Shown: positions 1-8,054, numbered from the stretch's first letter. The stretch is DNA of 64,000 nt from Rhodospirillaceae bacterium (GCA_016712715.1 JADJQM010000003.1:806001-870000), one strand, 5' to 3'. Made by a program: numbers and translations. Notes: generated by a model from the sequence alone, not told the origin.

Positions 1-250
1 CCGCGACGTCGGCAAGAATGTACTGGCTGCCGGGCGCGGCTTTTTCGCGGTTCATGAACCAATAGGTGCCACCGCCGGCACTGAGCACGAGCAGCGCAAG
101 GACCACCCAGGGCCAGCGCGCAGGCCTGCGCCGGATGCGCGGCGCGTGAACACCCGGCGTGAAACCGGCGTTCAGAATCGGGTCGGCACGGCTGGTGCTG
201 TCCAGCGGCTTGCCGGGGCGGATGGTTCGAGACTCTGGGGTAACGGTCAT
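1..250 (-). CDS. Membrane-anchored protein, N-terminal part only (possibly an efflux periplasmic adaptor)
   Basis: The reading frame opens with ATG at 250 and stays open to the window edge, giving about 83 residues. It has a polar, basic N-terminus of about 45 residues, then one hydrophobic segment (roughly residues 45-63, starting around WPWVVLALLVLS), then a short linker ending near YILADVA. A cytoplasmic tail, one membrane anchor and this linker are typical of HlyD/AcrA-type adaptors, but the diagnostic lipoyl and barrel domains lie outside the window. Identity is therefore a guess; a single-pass inner-membrane protein is what the sequence shows. Confidence 0.5.
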   Translation of the reverse strand, partial: MTVTPESRTIRPGKPLDSTSRADPILNAGFTPGVHAPRIRRRPARWPWVVLALLVLSAGGGTYWFMNREKAAPGSQYILADVA

Positions 251-407
251 GATGTTCCGGTGTCAGATGATCCTGGGTCAAACCCAACCCATTGATCGCG
301 TGACAGAATTGGCTGGACGACCGGAACGGATCGTCATCTGGCGGCCTGTCGGCGGCGCGAGCAATGCCAAGATAGCACGGGCAGAAGTCGGATTCCCTGC
401 GCAGCTT

Positions 408-1234
408 TCAGCCGAGGAGGGTCAGACACATTTTGACACCGGTGGCGCCGAGGAAGAGTGCGAAGGCTTTGCGCAGGAGGCCGACCTTCATGGTATGGGC
501 GGCACGGCGCCCCAGGGGGCGAGCAGGAGCGAACTGGGCACGATCGCGGCAAAGCCGATCAGGCTGACATAGCCCAGCGAGAAGGGCGGCAAGCCTTCTG
601 CCTGCCAGCCGTTGATCGCGAACCCGACGGTGCCGGGCACAGCGATGATAAGGCCGATCGCCGCCGCCGTGCCGATGGCGCGGCGGAGCGGGAAGTTGAA
701 CAGCGAGAGGATGGGGACTGAGAGTGTCCCGCCGCCGATGCCCATCAGGGTCGAGAGCGTGCCGATCACGACGGCAATGAGACTGCGCCAGGGCTGGCGC
801 GGGAGATCGTCGCGCAGGCGCGCCCCTTCCGGCGTGAACATCATATGCGCACAGACAATGAGCGCCACCGCCCCGAAGATGCCGGTGAGCGCCGCGCCGT
901 CGATCCAGGCCGCGATGATGACGCCGATGAGAACGCCGATGGCGACAGCGGGCGCCCAGCTTTTGAGCAGGCCGGTATCGACCGAGTTACGTTTGTGATG
1001 CGCGCGCAGCGAGATGATGGAGGTGGGGATGATGGTGGCGAGCGACGTGCCGACCGCCAGATGCGCCCGCACGCTCTCATCAATATCAAGAAAATCGAAC
1101 ACGTAGAACAGCGCCGGTACGATGACGATGCCGCCACCGACGCCGAGCAGGCCGGCGAGGAAGCCGGACAGGCAACCGACCGCCGCCAGCGCCGCAATGA
1201 GCAGCGCCATTTCGGTGGGAGTCATATCGAACAA
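408..1234 (-). CDS. TauE/SafE-family anion permease with apparent C-terminal frameshift
   Basis: A multi-pass membrane protein of the sulfite exporter TauE/SafE family, which moves small organic or sulfur anions across the inner membrane. The N-terminus carries the family signature GLLGVGGGIVIVPAL and the second half repeats it as GIGGGTLSVPIL. The uninterrupted frame stops at 488 after APWGAVPPIP. In the next frame the expected family end continues (APLGRRAAH, then a hydrophobic helix) and stops at 408-410. One extra base in the G5 run at 515-519 would restore it, so this is a real frameshift or a homopolymer error. The TTG at 1234 has GAGG six bases upstream; ATG at 1225 is the alternative start. 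Substrate unknown; no sulfur-metabolism gene adjoins it. Confidence 0.8.
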
Positions 1235-1299
1235 GGGGGACCTCAGACTACTCGGACAGCACGCCGATTAAAATGCACGGGAGTTGCCGGTGATGCACG

Positions 1300-1439
1300 C
1301 CCCCTCTCCCCTCGCGGGAGAGGGTCGGGGTGAGGGGGTGCATCAACGCGCTCGTTACCGCCACCCCCTCACCGCTCGCTCCGCTCGCCGCCTCTCCCGT
1401 CCGTCTGCGACGGCCGACATGCGTCGGCGGGGGAGAGGC
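1300..1439. repeat. Intergenic palindromic repeat cluster
   Basis: Three perfect inverted repeats fill the gap between two minus-strand genes. CCCTCTCCC (1302-1310) pairs with GGGAGAGGG (1316-1324). GGTGAGGGGGTG (1329-1340) pairs with CACCCCCTCACC (1362-1373). GCCTCTCCC (1390-1398) pairs with GGGAGAGGC (1431-1439). This C/G-rich pattern resembles dispersed intergenic palindromes common in alphaproteobacterial genomes. It could also slow or end transcription of the upstream operon. Confidence 0.75.
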
Positions 1440-1450
1440 AAACAATCGCC

Positions 1451-2158
1451 TTACCCGACCTTGATCTTGATTTCGCCAATGCCCTCGACCGTGCCGAGCA
1501 TCTCGTCGCCGCGCACGACGGGGCCGACACCGGCCGGGGTGCCGGTATAGATGAGGTCGCCGGCTTTCAGGTCGAACAGGCCCGAGAGGTAGGAGATCAT
1601 CTCCGGCACTTTCCAGATCAGCTGGTCGAGATCGCCCTTCTGCTTCACCGCCCCGTTGACCTTGAGCGTCACAGCACCCTTGGCCGGGTGGCCGATTTCG
1701 CTCGCCAGCACCAGTTCCGAGCACGGCGCCGAATATTCAACCGCCCTGCCAACTCCCCAGGGACGGCCGGCCTTCTTGGCCTCACCCTGCAGCTCGCCCC
1801 GCGCCATGTCGAGACCGACGCCGTAGCCCAAAATATGATCCAGCGCCTTCTCGATCGGAATGTCCTTGCCGCCGGATTTCAGCGCGATGACCATTTCCAA
1901 CTCGTGATGCACGTCGTTGGATTTGTCCGGATAGGGGAACACACCGCCCGAGAGCACCAGCGTGTCGGGGTTCTTCTGGAAAAAGAACGGCGCTTCGCGG
2001 TTGGGATCATGGCCCATCTCGATGGCGTGGTCGGCATAGTTGCGCCCCACGCAATATATCCGGTGCACCGGGAACACCTTGGTTGAGTTGCGGATCGGGA
2101 GATGCGGGACCGCGTGGGGCGGAAAGGCATAGCTCACATTGGGGTTCATCGCGGTCAT
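1451..2158 (-). CDS. Fumarylacetoacetate hydrolase family protein, fumarylpyruvate-hydrolase-like
   Basis: A 235-residue FAH-superfamily enzyme. Such enzymes cleave C-C bonds of acylpyruvates with a divalent metal, usually at the end of aromatic ring degradation. The short form with YCVGRNYADHAIEMG near the N-terminus, the metal-site region HHELEM, GLDM and a C-terminal GTPAGVGP loop matches fumarylpyruvate/acylpyruvate hydrolases of the gentisate type rather than the long eukaryotic form. ATG at 2158 has AGGAG upstream. It is the last gene of a five-gene minus-strand run with an ABC importer, so the imported solute may feed an acylpyruvate intermediate. No ring-cleaving dioxygenase is nearby, so the pathway is not established. 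Confidence 0.85.
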   Translation of the reverse strand: MTAMNPNVSYAFPPHAVPHLPIRNSTKVFPVHRIYCVGRNYADHAIEMGHDPNREAPFFFQKNPDTLVLSGGVFPYPDKSNDVHHELEMVIALKSGGKDIPIEKALDHILGYGVGLDMARGELQGEAKKAGRPWGVGRAVEYSAPCSELVLASEIGHPAKGAVTLKVNGAVKQKGDLDQLIWKVPEMISYLSGLFDLKAGDLIYTGTPAGVGPVVRGDEMLGTVEGIGEIKIKVG

Positions 2159-2217
2159 CTTCTTACTCCTGCATGCTATTGAACGTGGATTTCGACATAA
2201 TCATCGGGCGGCGCCTG

Positions 2218-2970
2218 CTATCGCTTCGCCGCGTAATAGGCGACGCGGCGCTCGAGATAGGCGAGAACTTCCGAGATGGAGAACGCCATGGCGAACAGGA
2301 CCACCAGCACGGCCCAGAAATGTGTCATCAGGAAGTTCGAGGAATAGAGCTCGAACAGGGCTCCGAAGCCGACGATCGAGATCAGCAACTGCCCGATGAT
2401 GACGCCCTTCACCGCACGGATAACACCGATGCGCACGCCGCCCAGAATTTCCGGCAAGGCCGCCCAGAAATAGATCTTGAAGAAGGCTTCCAGCGGCTTG
2501 GCACCGAAGCTGCGGGCCATCTCGACCATCGAGCGGTTGATCTGCATGACGCCCGCCCGCGTGTTCAGGATGATGATCCAGATCGCAAACAGCGTCGTCG
2601 TAATGATGATCGACGTCATGCCAAAGCCGAAGAGGACCATGAGCACGGGCACCAGCGCCGTCAGCGGTGCGCTGAGGAAGATGTTGACCCAGGGCAGGAT
2701 CATTTCATCGAGCAGCCGGCTCTTGCCGATCAGGATGCCGACCGGAATGCCGATCACGATCGATGCGACCACACCGCCGAAGAAGGCATAGGCGGTTTCT
2801 GACAATGCCTTCAGAAAGGCCGGGGTACCGATGATGTCAAACAGCGTGACGATGACGTGGGAAAGTGGTGGGATGAAGAAGGTCAAATCGACACGGCCGA
2901 TGATTTCCCACAGCAGCGCCCAGATGACGAGCGACGACATCGCTGGCAGCCTTAGTCCGAATGCTGTCAT
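2218..2970 (-). CDS. ABC transporter permease (SsuC/TauC-type)
   Basis: A 250-residue inner-membrane permease of the binding-protein-dependent family used for nitrate, sulfonate, taurine or pyrimidine precursors. About six hydrophobic segments are visible. The EAA loop that docks the ATPase lies in the C-terminal half, around SFGAKPLEAFFKIYFWAALPE. It sits 8 bases downstream of the ATPase gene and pairs with the second permease at 3766-4527, implying a heterodimeric pore. Substrate is not readable from the sequence. Confidence 0.88.
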   Translation of the reverse strand: MTAFGLRLPAMSSLVIWALLWEIIGRVDLTFFIPPLSHVIVTLFDIIGTPAFLKALSETAYAFFGGVVASIVIGIPVGILIGKSRLLDEMILPWVNIFLSAPLTALVPVLMVLFGFGMTSIIITTTLFAIWIIILNTRAGVMQINRSMVEMARSFGAKPLEAFFKIYFWAALPEILGGVRIGVIRAVKGVIIGQLLISIVGFGALFELYSSNFLMTHFWAVLVVLFAMAFSISEVLAYLERRVAYYAAKR

Positions 2971-2978
2971 CTCGTCCT

Positions 2979-3779
2979 CTACTCGACGTAATTGCGCAGC
3001 GACGCCCAGATCCGGTCAATGATGTCCAGATATTCCGGGTCCCGGCGGATGTTGGCAGCGTCCTTGTGGCGAAAGCTCGAGGGTCGGATCACTTCCGAGA
3101 CGCGACTCGGGCGCGGCAGCAGGACCGCGATCTGATCGGACACATAGACCGCTTCCTCAATGGAATGGGTCACGAATATGAAGGTCTTCTTCTCCTTTTG
3201 GACCAGTTCCAGCATGTCTTCCTGGAACTTACGGCGGTTCTGCTCGTCGACCGCCGAGAAGGGTTCATCCAGCAACAGGACCTGTGCATCCACGGACAAC
3301 GCGCGTGCCAGACCGACCCGCTGACGCATGCCGCCCGAGAGTTCATGGGGATAGCTCTTCTCAAATCCGGCGAGGCCCACATTCTTGATGTATTTTTCGG
3401 CAATCGCCTCACGTTCCGATTTCGCGGTCCCGCGCAGCTCCAGGCCAAAGGCGACATTGCGCATGACATTGGCCCAGGGCAGCAGGGCGAAATCCTGGAA
3501 GACGAAGGCCCGGTCCGGGCCAGGTCCTGCGACCTTGACGCCATTGACCTCGACATCGCCCGAATCCGCCTTGAGCAGGCCGGCGATGATTTTGAGAAGC
3601 GTCGTCTTGCCGCAACCGGATGGCCCGAGCAGCGATGTCAACTGGCCGCGCGGAAACTCCAGCGACAAATCGCGCAAGGCTTCGACCTTGCCGTATCCCT
3701 TGGACACATTGCGCACGGACACGGCACTCTCGGGAGCGACGACCTGCAGGTTGTCGTAGGACTTTTCAATCTGATGCAT
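2979..3779 (-). CDS. ABC transporter ATP-binding protein (SsuB/TauB-type)
   Basis: Cytoplasmic ATPase of the importer. Walker A is GPSGCGKTTLLK, the signature is LSGGMRQRVGLARAL, Walker B is LLLDEPFSAVD, and the switch His is in FVTHSIEEAV. The start is taken at ATG 3779 (MHQIEKSYD), which overlaps the end of the upstream permease by 14 bases. The frame is open to 3824, but those extra 15 residues lie wholly inside the permease gene. Its length of 266 residues fits nitrate/sulfonate/taurine-type ATPases. Confidence 0.9.
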   Translation of the reverse strand: MHQIEKSYDNLQVVAPESAVSVRNVSKGYGKVEALRDLSLEFPRGQLTSLLGPSGCGKTTLLKIIAGLLKADSGDVEVNGVKVAGPGPDRAFVFQDFALLPWANVMRNVAFGLELRGTAKSEREAIAEKYIKNVGLAGFEKSYPHELSGGMRQRVGLARALSVDAQVLLLDEPFSAVDEQNRRKFQEDMLELVQKEKKTFIFVTHSIEEAVYVSDQIAVLLPRPSRVSEVIRPSSFRHKDAANIRRDPEYLDIIDRIWASLRNYVE

Positions 3780-4527
3780 AGCCACGGTTGTTTCCTGCAA
3801 ACAAGAAGTTTTCAAATCGCTCAAGCACGTTCAGAAACACGACCGCCAGCGCGATGATCGAGAAAATCGCCGCATACATGCTGGGGTAGTCAGCGATCGA
3901 GCGGCTATAGGTGATGATGTCGCCGACACCTGTCGGGGTGATCTTCAATTCGGCCAGAATGGCCCCGATGAACCCCGCCGAAATGCCCAACCGCAAGCCT
4001 GAGAAAATGACCGGCGACGCGGCGGGAATGATGATCTTGAGAATGACGTCCCGATCGCTTGCCAGAAATGAGGTCGCCATCTCCTTGATCGAGGCCGGGG
4101 TGTTGCGGACCGCGCCGCTGGTGTTCAATACGATCACCGGCATCGCCATGATGCAGACGACGAAGACCTTTGACGTGAGGCCGATGCCGTAAGCCATCAC
4201 CAGCAGCGGAATGAGGGCGGCCAAGGGTGCTGCCTGCATGACGATGAAAACCGGCGAGAATAGCCAGTCGAAGCGCTGGCTGAGGCCAATCCAGAGTCCA
4301 AGGCCGATGCCGAAGACGGCCGAGATAGCTATGCCGACGACCAGGGGCTTCAGGGTCTCGCCATATGCGACGAAGATCCTGCCGTCCAGCGTCATCGCGA
4401 GGAGGGCCTGCATCGCTTCGAGAAATGTCGGGAAGGCGAAGCTTACCGGAATTCTGCCCGCAATCTCCCACGCCCCGAACACGATGAGCGCAGAGAGGAG
4501 CTTGAGGAGCAGTGGTCTGTGTTTCAT
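3766..4527 (-). CDS. ABC transporter permease (SsuC/TauC-type), second subunit
   Basis: A 253-residue permease of the same family as 2218-2970, with about six hydrophobic segments. Its EAA-like loop (MATSFLASDRDVILKIIIPAASP) lies in the C-terminal half. Two different permeases in one operon imply a heterodimeric channel, which is less usual for SsuC/TauC systems, where one permease normally homodimerises. The start is ATG 4527. The gene ends inside the start region of the ATPase gene. Confidence 0.88.
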   Translation of the reverse strand: MKHRPLLLKLLSALIVFGAWEIAGRIPVSFAFPTFLEAMQALLAMTLDGRIFVAYGETLKPLVVGIAISAVFGIGLGLWIGLSQRFDWLFSPVFIVMQAAPLAALIPLLVMAYGIGLTSKVFVVCIMAMPVIVLNTSGAVRNTPASIKEMATSFLASDRDVILKIIIPAASPVIFSGLRLGISAGFIGAILAELKITPTGVGDIITYSRSIADYPSMYAAIFSIIALAVVFLNVLERFENFLFAGNNRGYASD

Positions 4528-4601
4528 GCGCGAGCCAACTTTGCCGTCTGGAAATAACGGCGGCCATCCGGCGGACTGCCGGCATGGCCGCCGTCCGTTG
4601 C

Positions 4602-5576
4602 CTACTTCAATGCCGCGTCGAGCGGCGCGAAGTACCAGAAGTCATCGATGTTGAGCGTCTTCGGATCGCCCTCAAGCTGGCCGGCGCGGGTATACCACTC
4701 CAGATCCGCCGTCGCCGCCTTCCGGCCGCCGCCATTGGGGTCATAGAGACCGCCTTCGACGGCTTCCGCGTAGAAGCCATCCAGTTCATCGAGGACTTCC
4801 TTGGGCAGCTGGCCGATGGGACCTTCCGGGTTGGTTTCGCGGCGAATGATGGTCGGATCCTTCGCCATGTCCTGCCAGACGCTGACCAGGGCCTTTACGA
4901 AGATGTTCACCTGTTCTTCGTTCGACTTGATCCAATCGAGATTGGCGAACAGGGCCTCGTCGCTGGCATCGACATCGAACATTGGCAGGGAGTGGAACTT
5001 GTCCGGAGCTTCCTTGACGATCTTGTTCTTGTTGGAGATGTCGAGAATGGTCGCTTCGCCCTGGCCGGCCAGCAGTGCTGCGACGCGATTGCCGGAACCC
5101 GGCACATAGGAGCGTTCGCCGAACTTGATGCCTTCGCGTTCTTCAATGACGTTGGCAATGGAATCGGTGCCGCCGCCGCGCGAATGCAGCATGATGGGCT
5201 CGCCGTTCAGATCCTTCAGCGTCTTGTATTTCATGGTCGTGACCGGGAAGAACTTCAGCTTCGAGAGCTGGAACACGATCCTGACCGGCGCCTTCGACCG
5301 CTGCATGATGGCATAGGGCGTGCCGAAGCCGATATTCATCTGCCCGCTGAGCACGGCCTGAATAGCCAGCTCTTCGTCGGCAAAGGCCGTCCATTCATAG
5401 TCGAGGCCGGCGGCCTTGGCCCGGTCCAGGGCCACAAAGAAGGCGGCCATCTCGTCAGATGGCGTTTCGGCGAGGGCGATCTTGAGCGTTTCGGCCTGAG
5501 CCGACGACATCATCAGCCCGACCGCTAATGCTGTTGCGCTGACGAAACCCGCGAATCTCTTCGATAGAGTCTTCAT
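4602..5576 (-). CDS. ABC transporter substrate-binding protein (SsuA/NMT1-like)
   Basis: A periplasmic solute receptor of 324 residues. A clear signal peptide with a lysine-rich start, a hydrophobic core and an AQA cleavage site ends near residue 28. The mature part begins ETLKIALAETPSDE and follows the two-lobed SsuA/NMT1 pattern. It is the first gene of the minus-strand importer operon. ATG 5576 is preceded by GGAGG. The divergent FadR-type regulator and operators at 5627-5744 suggest substrate-controlled expression. The ligand is unknown; nitrate, sulfonate, taurine, thiamine-precursor or aromatic-acid types all share this fold. Confidence 0.88.
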   Translation of the reverse strand: MKTLSKRFAGFVSATALAVGLMMSSAQAETLKIALAETPSDEMAAFFVALDRAKAAGLDYEWTAFADEELAIQAVLSGQMNIGFGTPYAIMQRSKAPVRIVFQLSKLKFFPVTTMKYKTLKDLNGEPIMLHSRGGGTDSIANVIEEREGIKFGERSYVPGSGNRVAALLAGQGEATILDISNKNKIVKEAPDKFHSLPMFDVDASDEALFANLDWIKSNEEQVNIFVKALVSVWQDMAKDPTIIRRETNPEGPIGQLPKEVLDELDGFYAEAVEGGLYDPNGGGRKAATADLEWYTRAGQLEGDPKTLNIDDFWYFAPLDAALK

Positions 5577-5626
5577 TTCATCCTCCCACGGACGGTTTGG
5601 CGCCTTGCTGGCGGTGGTTCTTTCTG

Positions 5627-5645
5627 AACCAATTGCAGATTGGTT
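5627..5645. promoter_or_regulatory. Inverted repeat AACCAAT-N5-ATTGGTT (candidate regulator operator)
   Basis: A perfect 7-bp inverted repeat with a 5-base spacer lies 50 bases upstream of the importer operon start. The same half-sites recur at 5723-5744. Placement between the operon and a divergent GntR-family gene points to an operator for that regulator. Confidence 0.6.
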
Positions 5646-5655
5646 ATATTTGGTT

Positions 5656-5670
5656 TTGACTTAGAGTCAA
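5656..5670. promoter_or_regulatory. Inverted repeat TTGACT-N3-AGTCAA
   Basis: A perfect 6-bp inverted repeat with a 3-base spacer between the two AACCAAT repeats. The spacing is one base too long for an FNR/FixK box (TTGA-N6-TCAA is required, here N7). It could be another regulator site or a promoter element; function is unknown. Confidence 0.3.
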
Positions 5671-5722
5671 CTGGGCACGGATAAATCGCTTGAAAGCCCG
5701 CCGTGTTTCGGGGATATTCGCC

Positions 5723-5744
5723 AAACCAATCATCAAATTGGTTT
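5723..5744. promoter_or_regulatory. Inverted repeat AAACCAAT-N6-ATTGGTTT (candidate autoregulatory operator)
   Basis: A perfect 8-bp inverted repeat with a 6-base spacer that ends 6 bases before the ATG of the GntR-family gene. Binding here would block its translation start or promoter region. It shares half-sites with 5627-5645, so the regulator probably controls itself and the divergent importer operon. Confidence 0.6.
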
Positions 5745-5750
5745 TGACCG

Positions 5751-6485
5751 ATGACTTCAGGACTTGCCGAAGACGGTGGCGCCCTCACGCAGCTCCGGGC
5801 CTATCTCGCCCAGATGGAATTGCCGCCGGACAGCCGCCTGCCGCCCGAACGCGACCTCGCTTTGACGCTGGGTGTGAGCCGCGCTGAGCTGCGCAAAGCG
5901 CTCGCCACGCTGGAAAGCGAGGGGCAGCTGTGGCGCCATGTCGGCAAGGGCACCTTCGTCGGCAGCCGCCCCATCGACACGCTGGCCGACATCGCCGCCA
6001 TCACCCGTCGTACCAATCCGACCGAGGTGATGCGCACGCGCCTGTTGCTGGAACCGGAGGTGACGCGCGCCGCGGCTCTCATGGCGACGTCCGGCCAGAT
6101 CGCCGAGATGCGCACCTGCCTTGCCAAGATGAAGAACGCGCAGACCTGGCGGCAATATGAGGCGTGGGACAACCGCCTCCACCGCGTGGTGGCAGAGTCC
6201 AGCCAGAACTCGCTGTTGCTGGCCTTGCTCGACACCTTGAACGCCGTGCGCCGCGCGGTGGTGTGGGGGCGCTTACGTGCCAACAAGGTGAAGCCCGATC
6301 CCGACCATCACAGTTTTGCCGAACATGAGGCGATCGTGGCGGCGATCGAGGATCGCGACATGGACCGCGCCGCCGGCGCGATGCGCCGCCACTTGCAAAG
6401 CGTCGAACGCAAGCTGATGAAATCGGACAGCGACGAAGGTCAGCCGACAGGGGTATCCAACGCCGATCTGGCGCTGGCGCGCTAA
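5751..6485 (+). CDS. GntR-family transcriptional regulator, FadR/FCD type
   Basis: A 244-residue DNA-binding regulator. The N-terminal winged helix includes LPPDSRLPPERDLALTLGVSRAELRKAL and the wing motif GKGTFV, and ends near residue 75. The C-terminal helical part has FCD-type metal/ligand residues (EPEVTRAA, WDNRLHRVVAESS, HEAIVAAIEDRD). FCD regulators sense small organic acids and act mostly as repressors. It is divergent from the importer operon with two matching operators between. ATG 5751 lacks a clear ribosome-binding site. Its last 213 bases are also read antisense by the lyase-like frame at 6273-8012. Confidence 0.9.
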   Translation: MTSGLAEDGGALTQLRAYLAQMELPPDSRLPPERDLALTLGVSRAELRKALATLESEGQLWRHVGKGTFVGSRPIDTLADIAAITRRTNPTEVMRTRLLLEPEVTRAAALMATSGQIAEMRTCLAKMKNAQTWRQYEAWDNRLHRVVAESSQNSLLLALLDTLNAVRRAVVWGRLRANKVKPDPDHHSFAEHEAIVAAIEDRDMDRAAGAMRRHLQSVERKLMKSDSDEGQPTGVSNADLALAR

Positions 6486-8012
6486 GAGGTCTTTCGGCAG
6501 AGTCGCCGCCACTGTCTCGCCCCAGGCGCTCTCACCCATGCGCTTTGCCACCAATGCAATATCCGGCGAGAGGAAGCGGTCCTCGTTATAGGGCGCAATC
6601 TCCTGGCGCAAGATTGCATAGGCGGCCTCGGTGCCGCGGCCGCGCTTCAAGCCCGGATAGAATTCCATCGCCTGGGCCGCCAGCAGATATTCGATGGCGA
6701 GGATGTGCCGCGTATTGGCGATGACCTGCAGGCATTTCAGCGCCGACGGCGTGCCGAGGCTCAAGTGGTCCTCCTGCTGCGCCGAGGTGATGTAATTGTC
6801 GGTGACATAAGGATGCGAGAGCAGCTTGTTCTCGGCCGCCAATGAGGCTGCCGCATATTGCGCGATCATCATGCCGGAATTGACGCCGCCTTCCGCCACC
6901 AGGAAGGCCGGCAAGGTGCTGACCGCCGGGTTGATCAACCGGTCCAGGCGACGTTCCGCGACGGAACCCAGTTCCGCACTCGCCATGGTGAGGAGATCCA
7001 TCGCCATGCCCAGGCTCTGCCCATGCGGATGCGCATTGGAGATGACGCGGTAATCGTCAGGCGTGCCGATCACCAGCGGGTTGTCGGTGGCCGAACCCAG
7101 TTCCACCTCGATCTGGCGGCGGACATGGTCGATCTGGTCGCGCGTGGCGCCATGGATCTGCGGAATGGAGCGGATGGAGAGCGCATCCTGGGTGCGGAAA
7201 CCCTGATACTTGGCAACGATCTCACTCTCTGCCAGCAGCGCCCGCAAGCGCTTGCCGACATGGAGGAGGCCCGGATGCGGCTTCAGCGCCAGCACCGCTG
7301 CGTCATAGGCGGCAAGCTGGCCCTTCAAGGCCTCGAAGCTCATGGCGCCTATGATATCGGCCCAATCGGCGAGCTGCTCGGCCTCGGCCAAGGCAAGGCA
7401 GGCGAGCCCTGTCAGACAGCGCGTGCCGTTGACCAGGCACAAGCCATCCTTCGCGCCAAGCTCGATGGGTGGCAGGCCCGCCATCTTCAGCGCTTCATTG
7501 GCCGGCATCTGCTTGCCATCGACGACAACATCGCCGATGCCGATCAGGGCGAGGCCGATATGGGCACCATGAACGATGTAGCCGACCGACCCCTGGGACG
7601 GCACAACCGGCGTGATGTTGTGATTGAGCAGCGCCGCCAGTTGACTGACCACCGCGACATTGACGCCGGATTTGCCGTGGCACAGATCGTTGATCAGCGA
7701 TGCCATGATGGCCCGGGTGGCCGTGATGGAGAGCGGCACGCCCACGCCGCAGGCATGGCTCATCAGTGTGTTGCGCGACAGCTGCGCCTGCTGTGCGCCG
7801 GTCAGCATGATCTCGGACAGCGCGCCAAGCCCGGTGCTGATGCCATAGGCGCGTTCGCCGCTGGCAATGATGCGCTCGACAATCGCGCGGCCGTTCTTGA
7901 GCTGGGCGATCGCCGCACTGCCAATGCTGATCTGCGCCGCACCCTGGGCAACGGCAACCAACTGCTTGTAGGTGAGCGCACTGTCGCGCCGTTCCAACGT
8001 CACTGCCGCCAT
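6273..8012 (-). CDS. Histidine-ammonia-lyase-like protein lacking the MIO Ala-Ser-Gly triad
   Basis: An aromatic amino acid lyase homologue. Family landmarks are present: YGISTGLG near the N-terminus, PSQGSVG at 138-144, LVNGT, SATDNPLV and TSAQQEDHLSLG. The Ala-Ser-Gly that cyclises into the MIO electrophile should follow GSVG. Instead the chain reads YIVHG (145-149) and rejoins the family at AHIGLALIG, with about three residues missing. The QDAYSLR-type loop reads QDALSIR, so the catalytic Tyr is also lost. Normal ammonia-lyase chemistry is therefore unlikely. ATG 8012 has GGAG seven bases upstream; the frame is open to 8102. About 509 residues, the usual length, precede the regulator's stop codon; the last 70 are antisense to that gene. 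Lies downstream of a LysR gene. Confidence 0.85.
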   Translation of the reverse strand: MAAVTLERRDSALTYKQLVAVAQGAAQISIGSAAIAQLKNGRAIVERIIASGERAYGISTGLGALSEIMLTGAQQAQLSRNTLMSHACGVGVPLSITATRAIMASLINDLCHGKSGVNVAVVSQLAALLNHNITPVVPSQGSVGYIVHGAHIGLALIGIGDVVVDGKQMPANEALKMAGLPPIELGAKDGLCLVNGTRCLTGLACLALAEAEQLADWADIIGAMSFEALKGQLAAYDAAVLALKPHPGLLHVGKRLRALLAESEIVAKYQGFRTQDALSIRSIPQIHGATRDQIDHVRRQIEVELGSATDNPLVIGTPDDYRVISNAHPHGQSLGMAMDLLTMASAELGSVAERRLDRLINPAVSTLPAFLVAEGGVNSGMMIAQYAAASLAAENKLLSHPYVTDNYITSAQQEDHLSLGTPSALKCLQVIANTRHILAIEYLLAAQAMEFYPGLKRGRGTEAAYAILRQEIAPYNEDRFLSPDIALVAKRMGESAWGETVAATLPKDLLARQRQIGVGYPCRLTFVAVRFHQLAFDALQVAAHRAGGAVHVAILDRRHDRLMFGKTVMVGIGLHLVGT

Positions 8013-8038
8013 GATCCCGCTCCGCTTGTCTTGACTGT

Positions 8039-8054
8039 ACCTGTATATACAGGT
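8039..8054. promoter_or_regulatory. 16-bp palindrome ACCTGTATATACAGGT
   Basis: A perfect palindrome 26 bases upstream of the lyase-like gene's ATG. Its core TGTATATACA resembles operators of HutC-type GntR repressors of histidine utilisation. No HutC gene is in the window, so the binder may lie elsewhere or differ. Confidence 0.55.

Noticed and set aside
5656..5670. FNR/FixK box in the regulator-importer gap
   Set aside because: TTGA and TCAA are seven bases apart, not six, so it does not fit the family spacing.
7560..7600. A frameshift hiding the MIO triad in the lyase-like gene
   Set aside because: The frame is the same on both sides of YIVHG and flanking family blocks align without a shift, so the triad is truly absent in this sequence.
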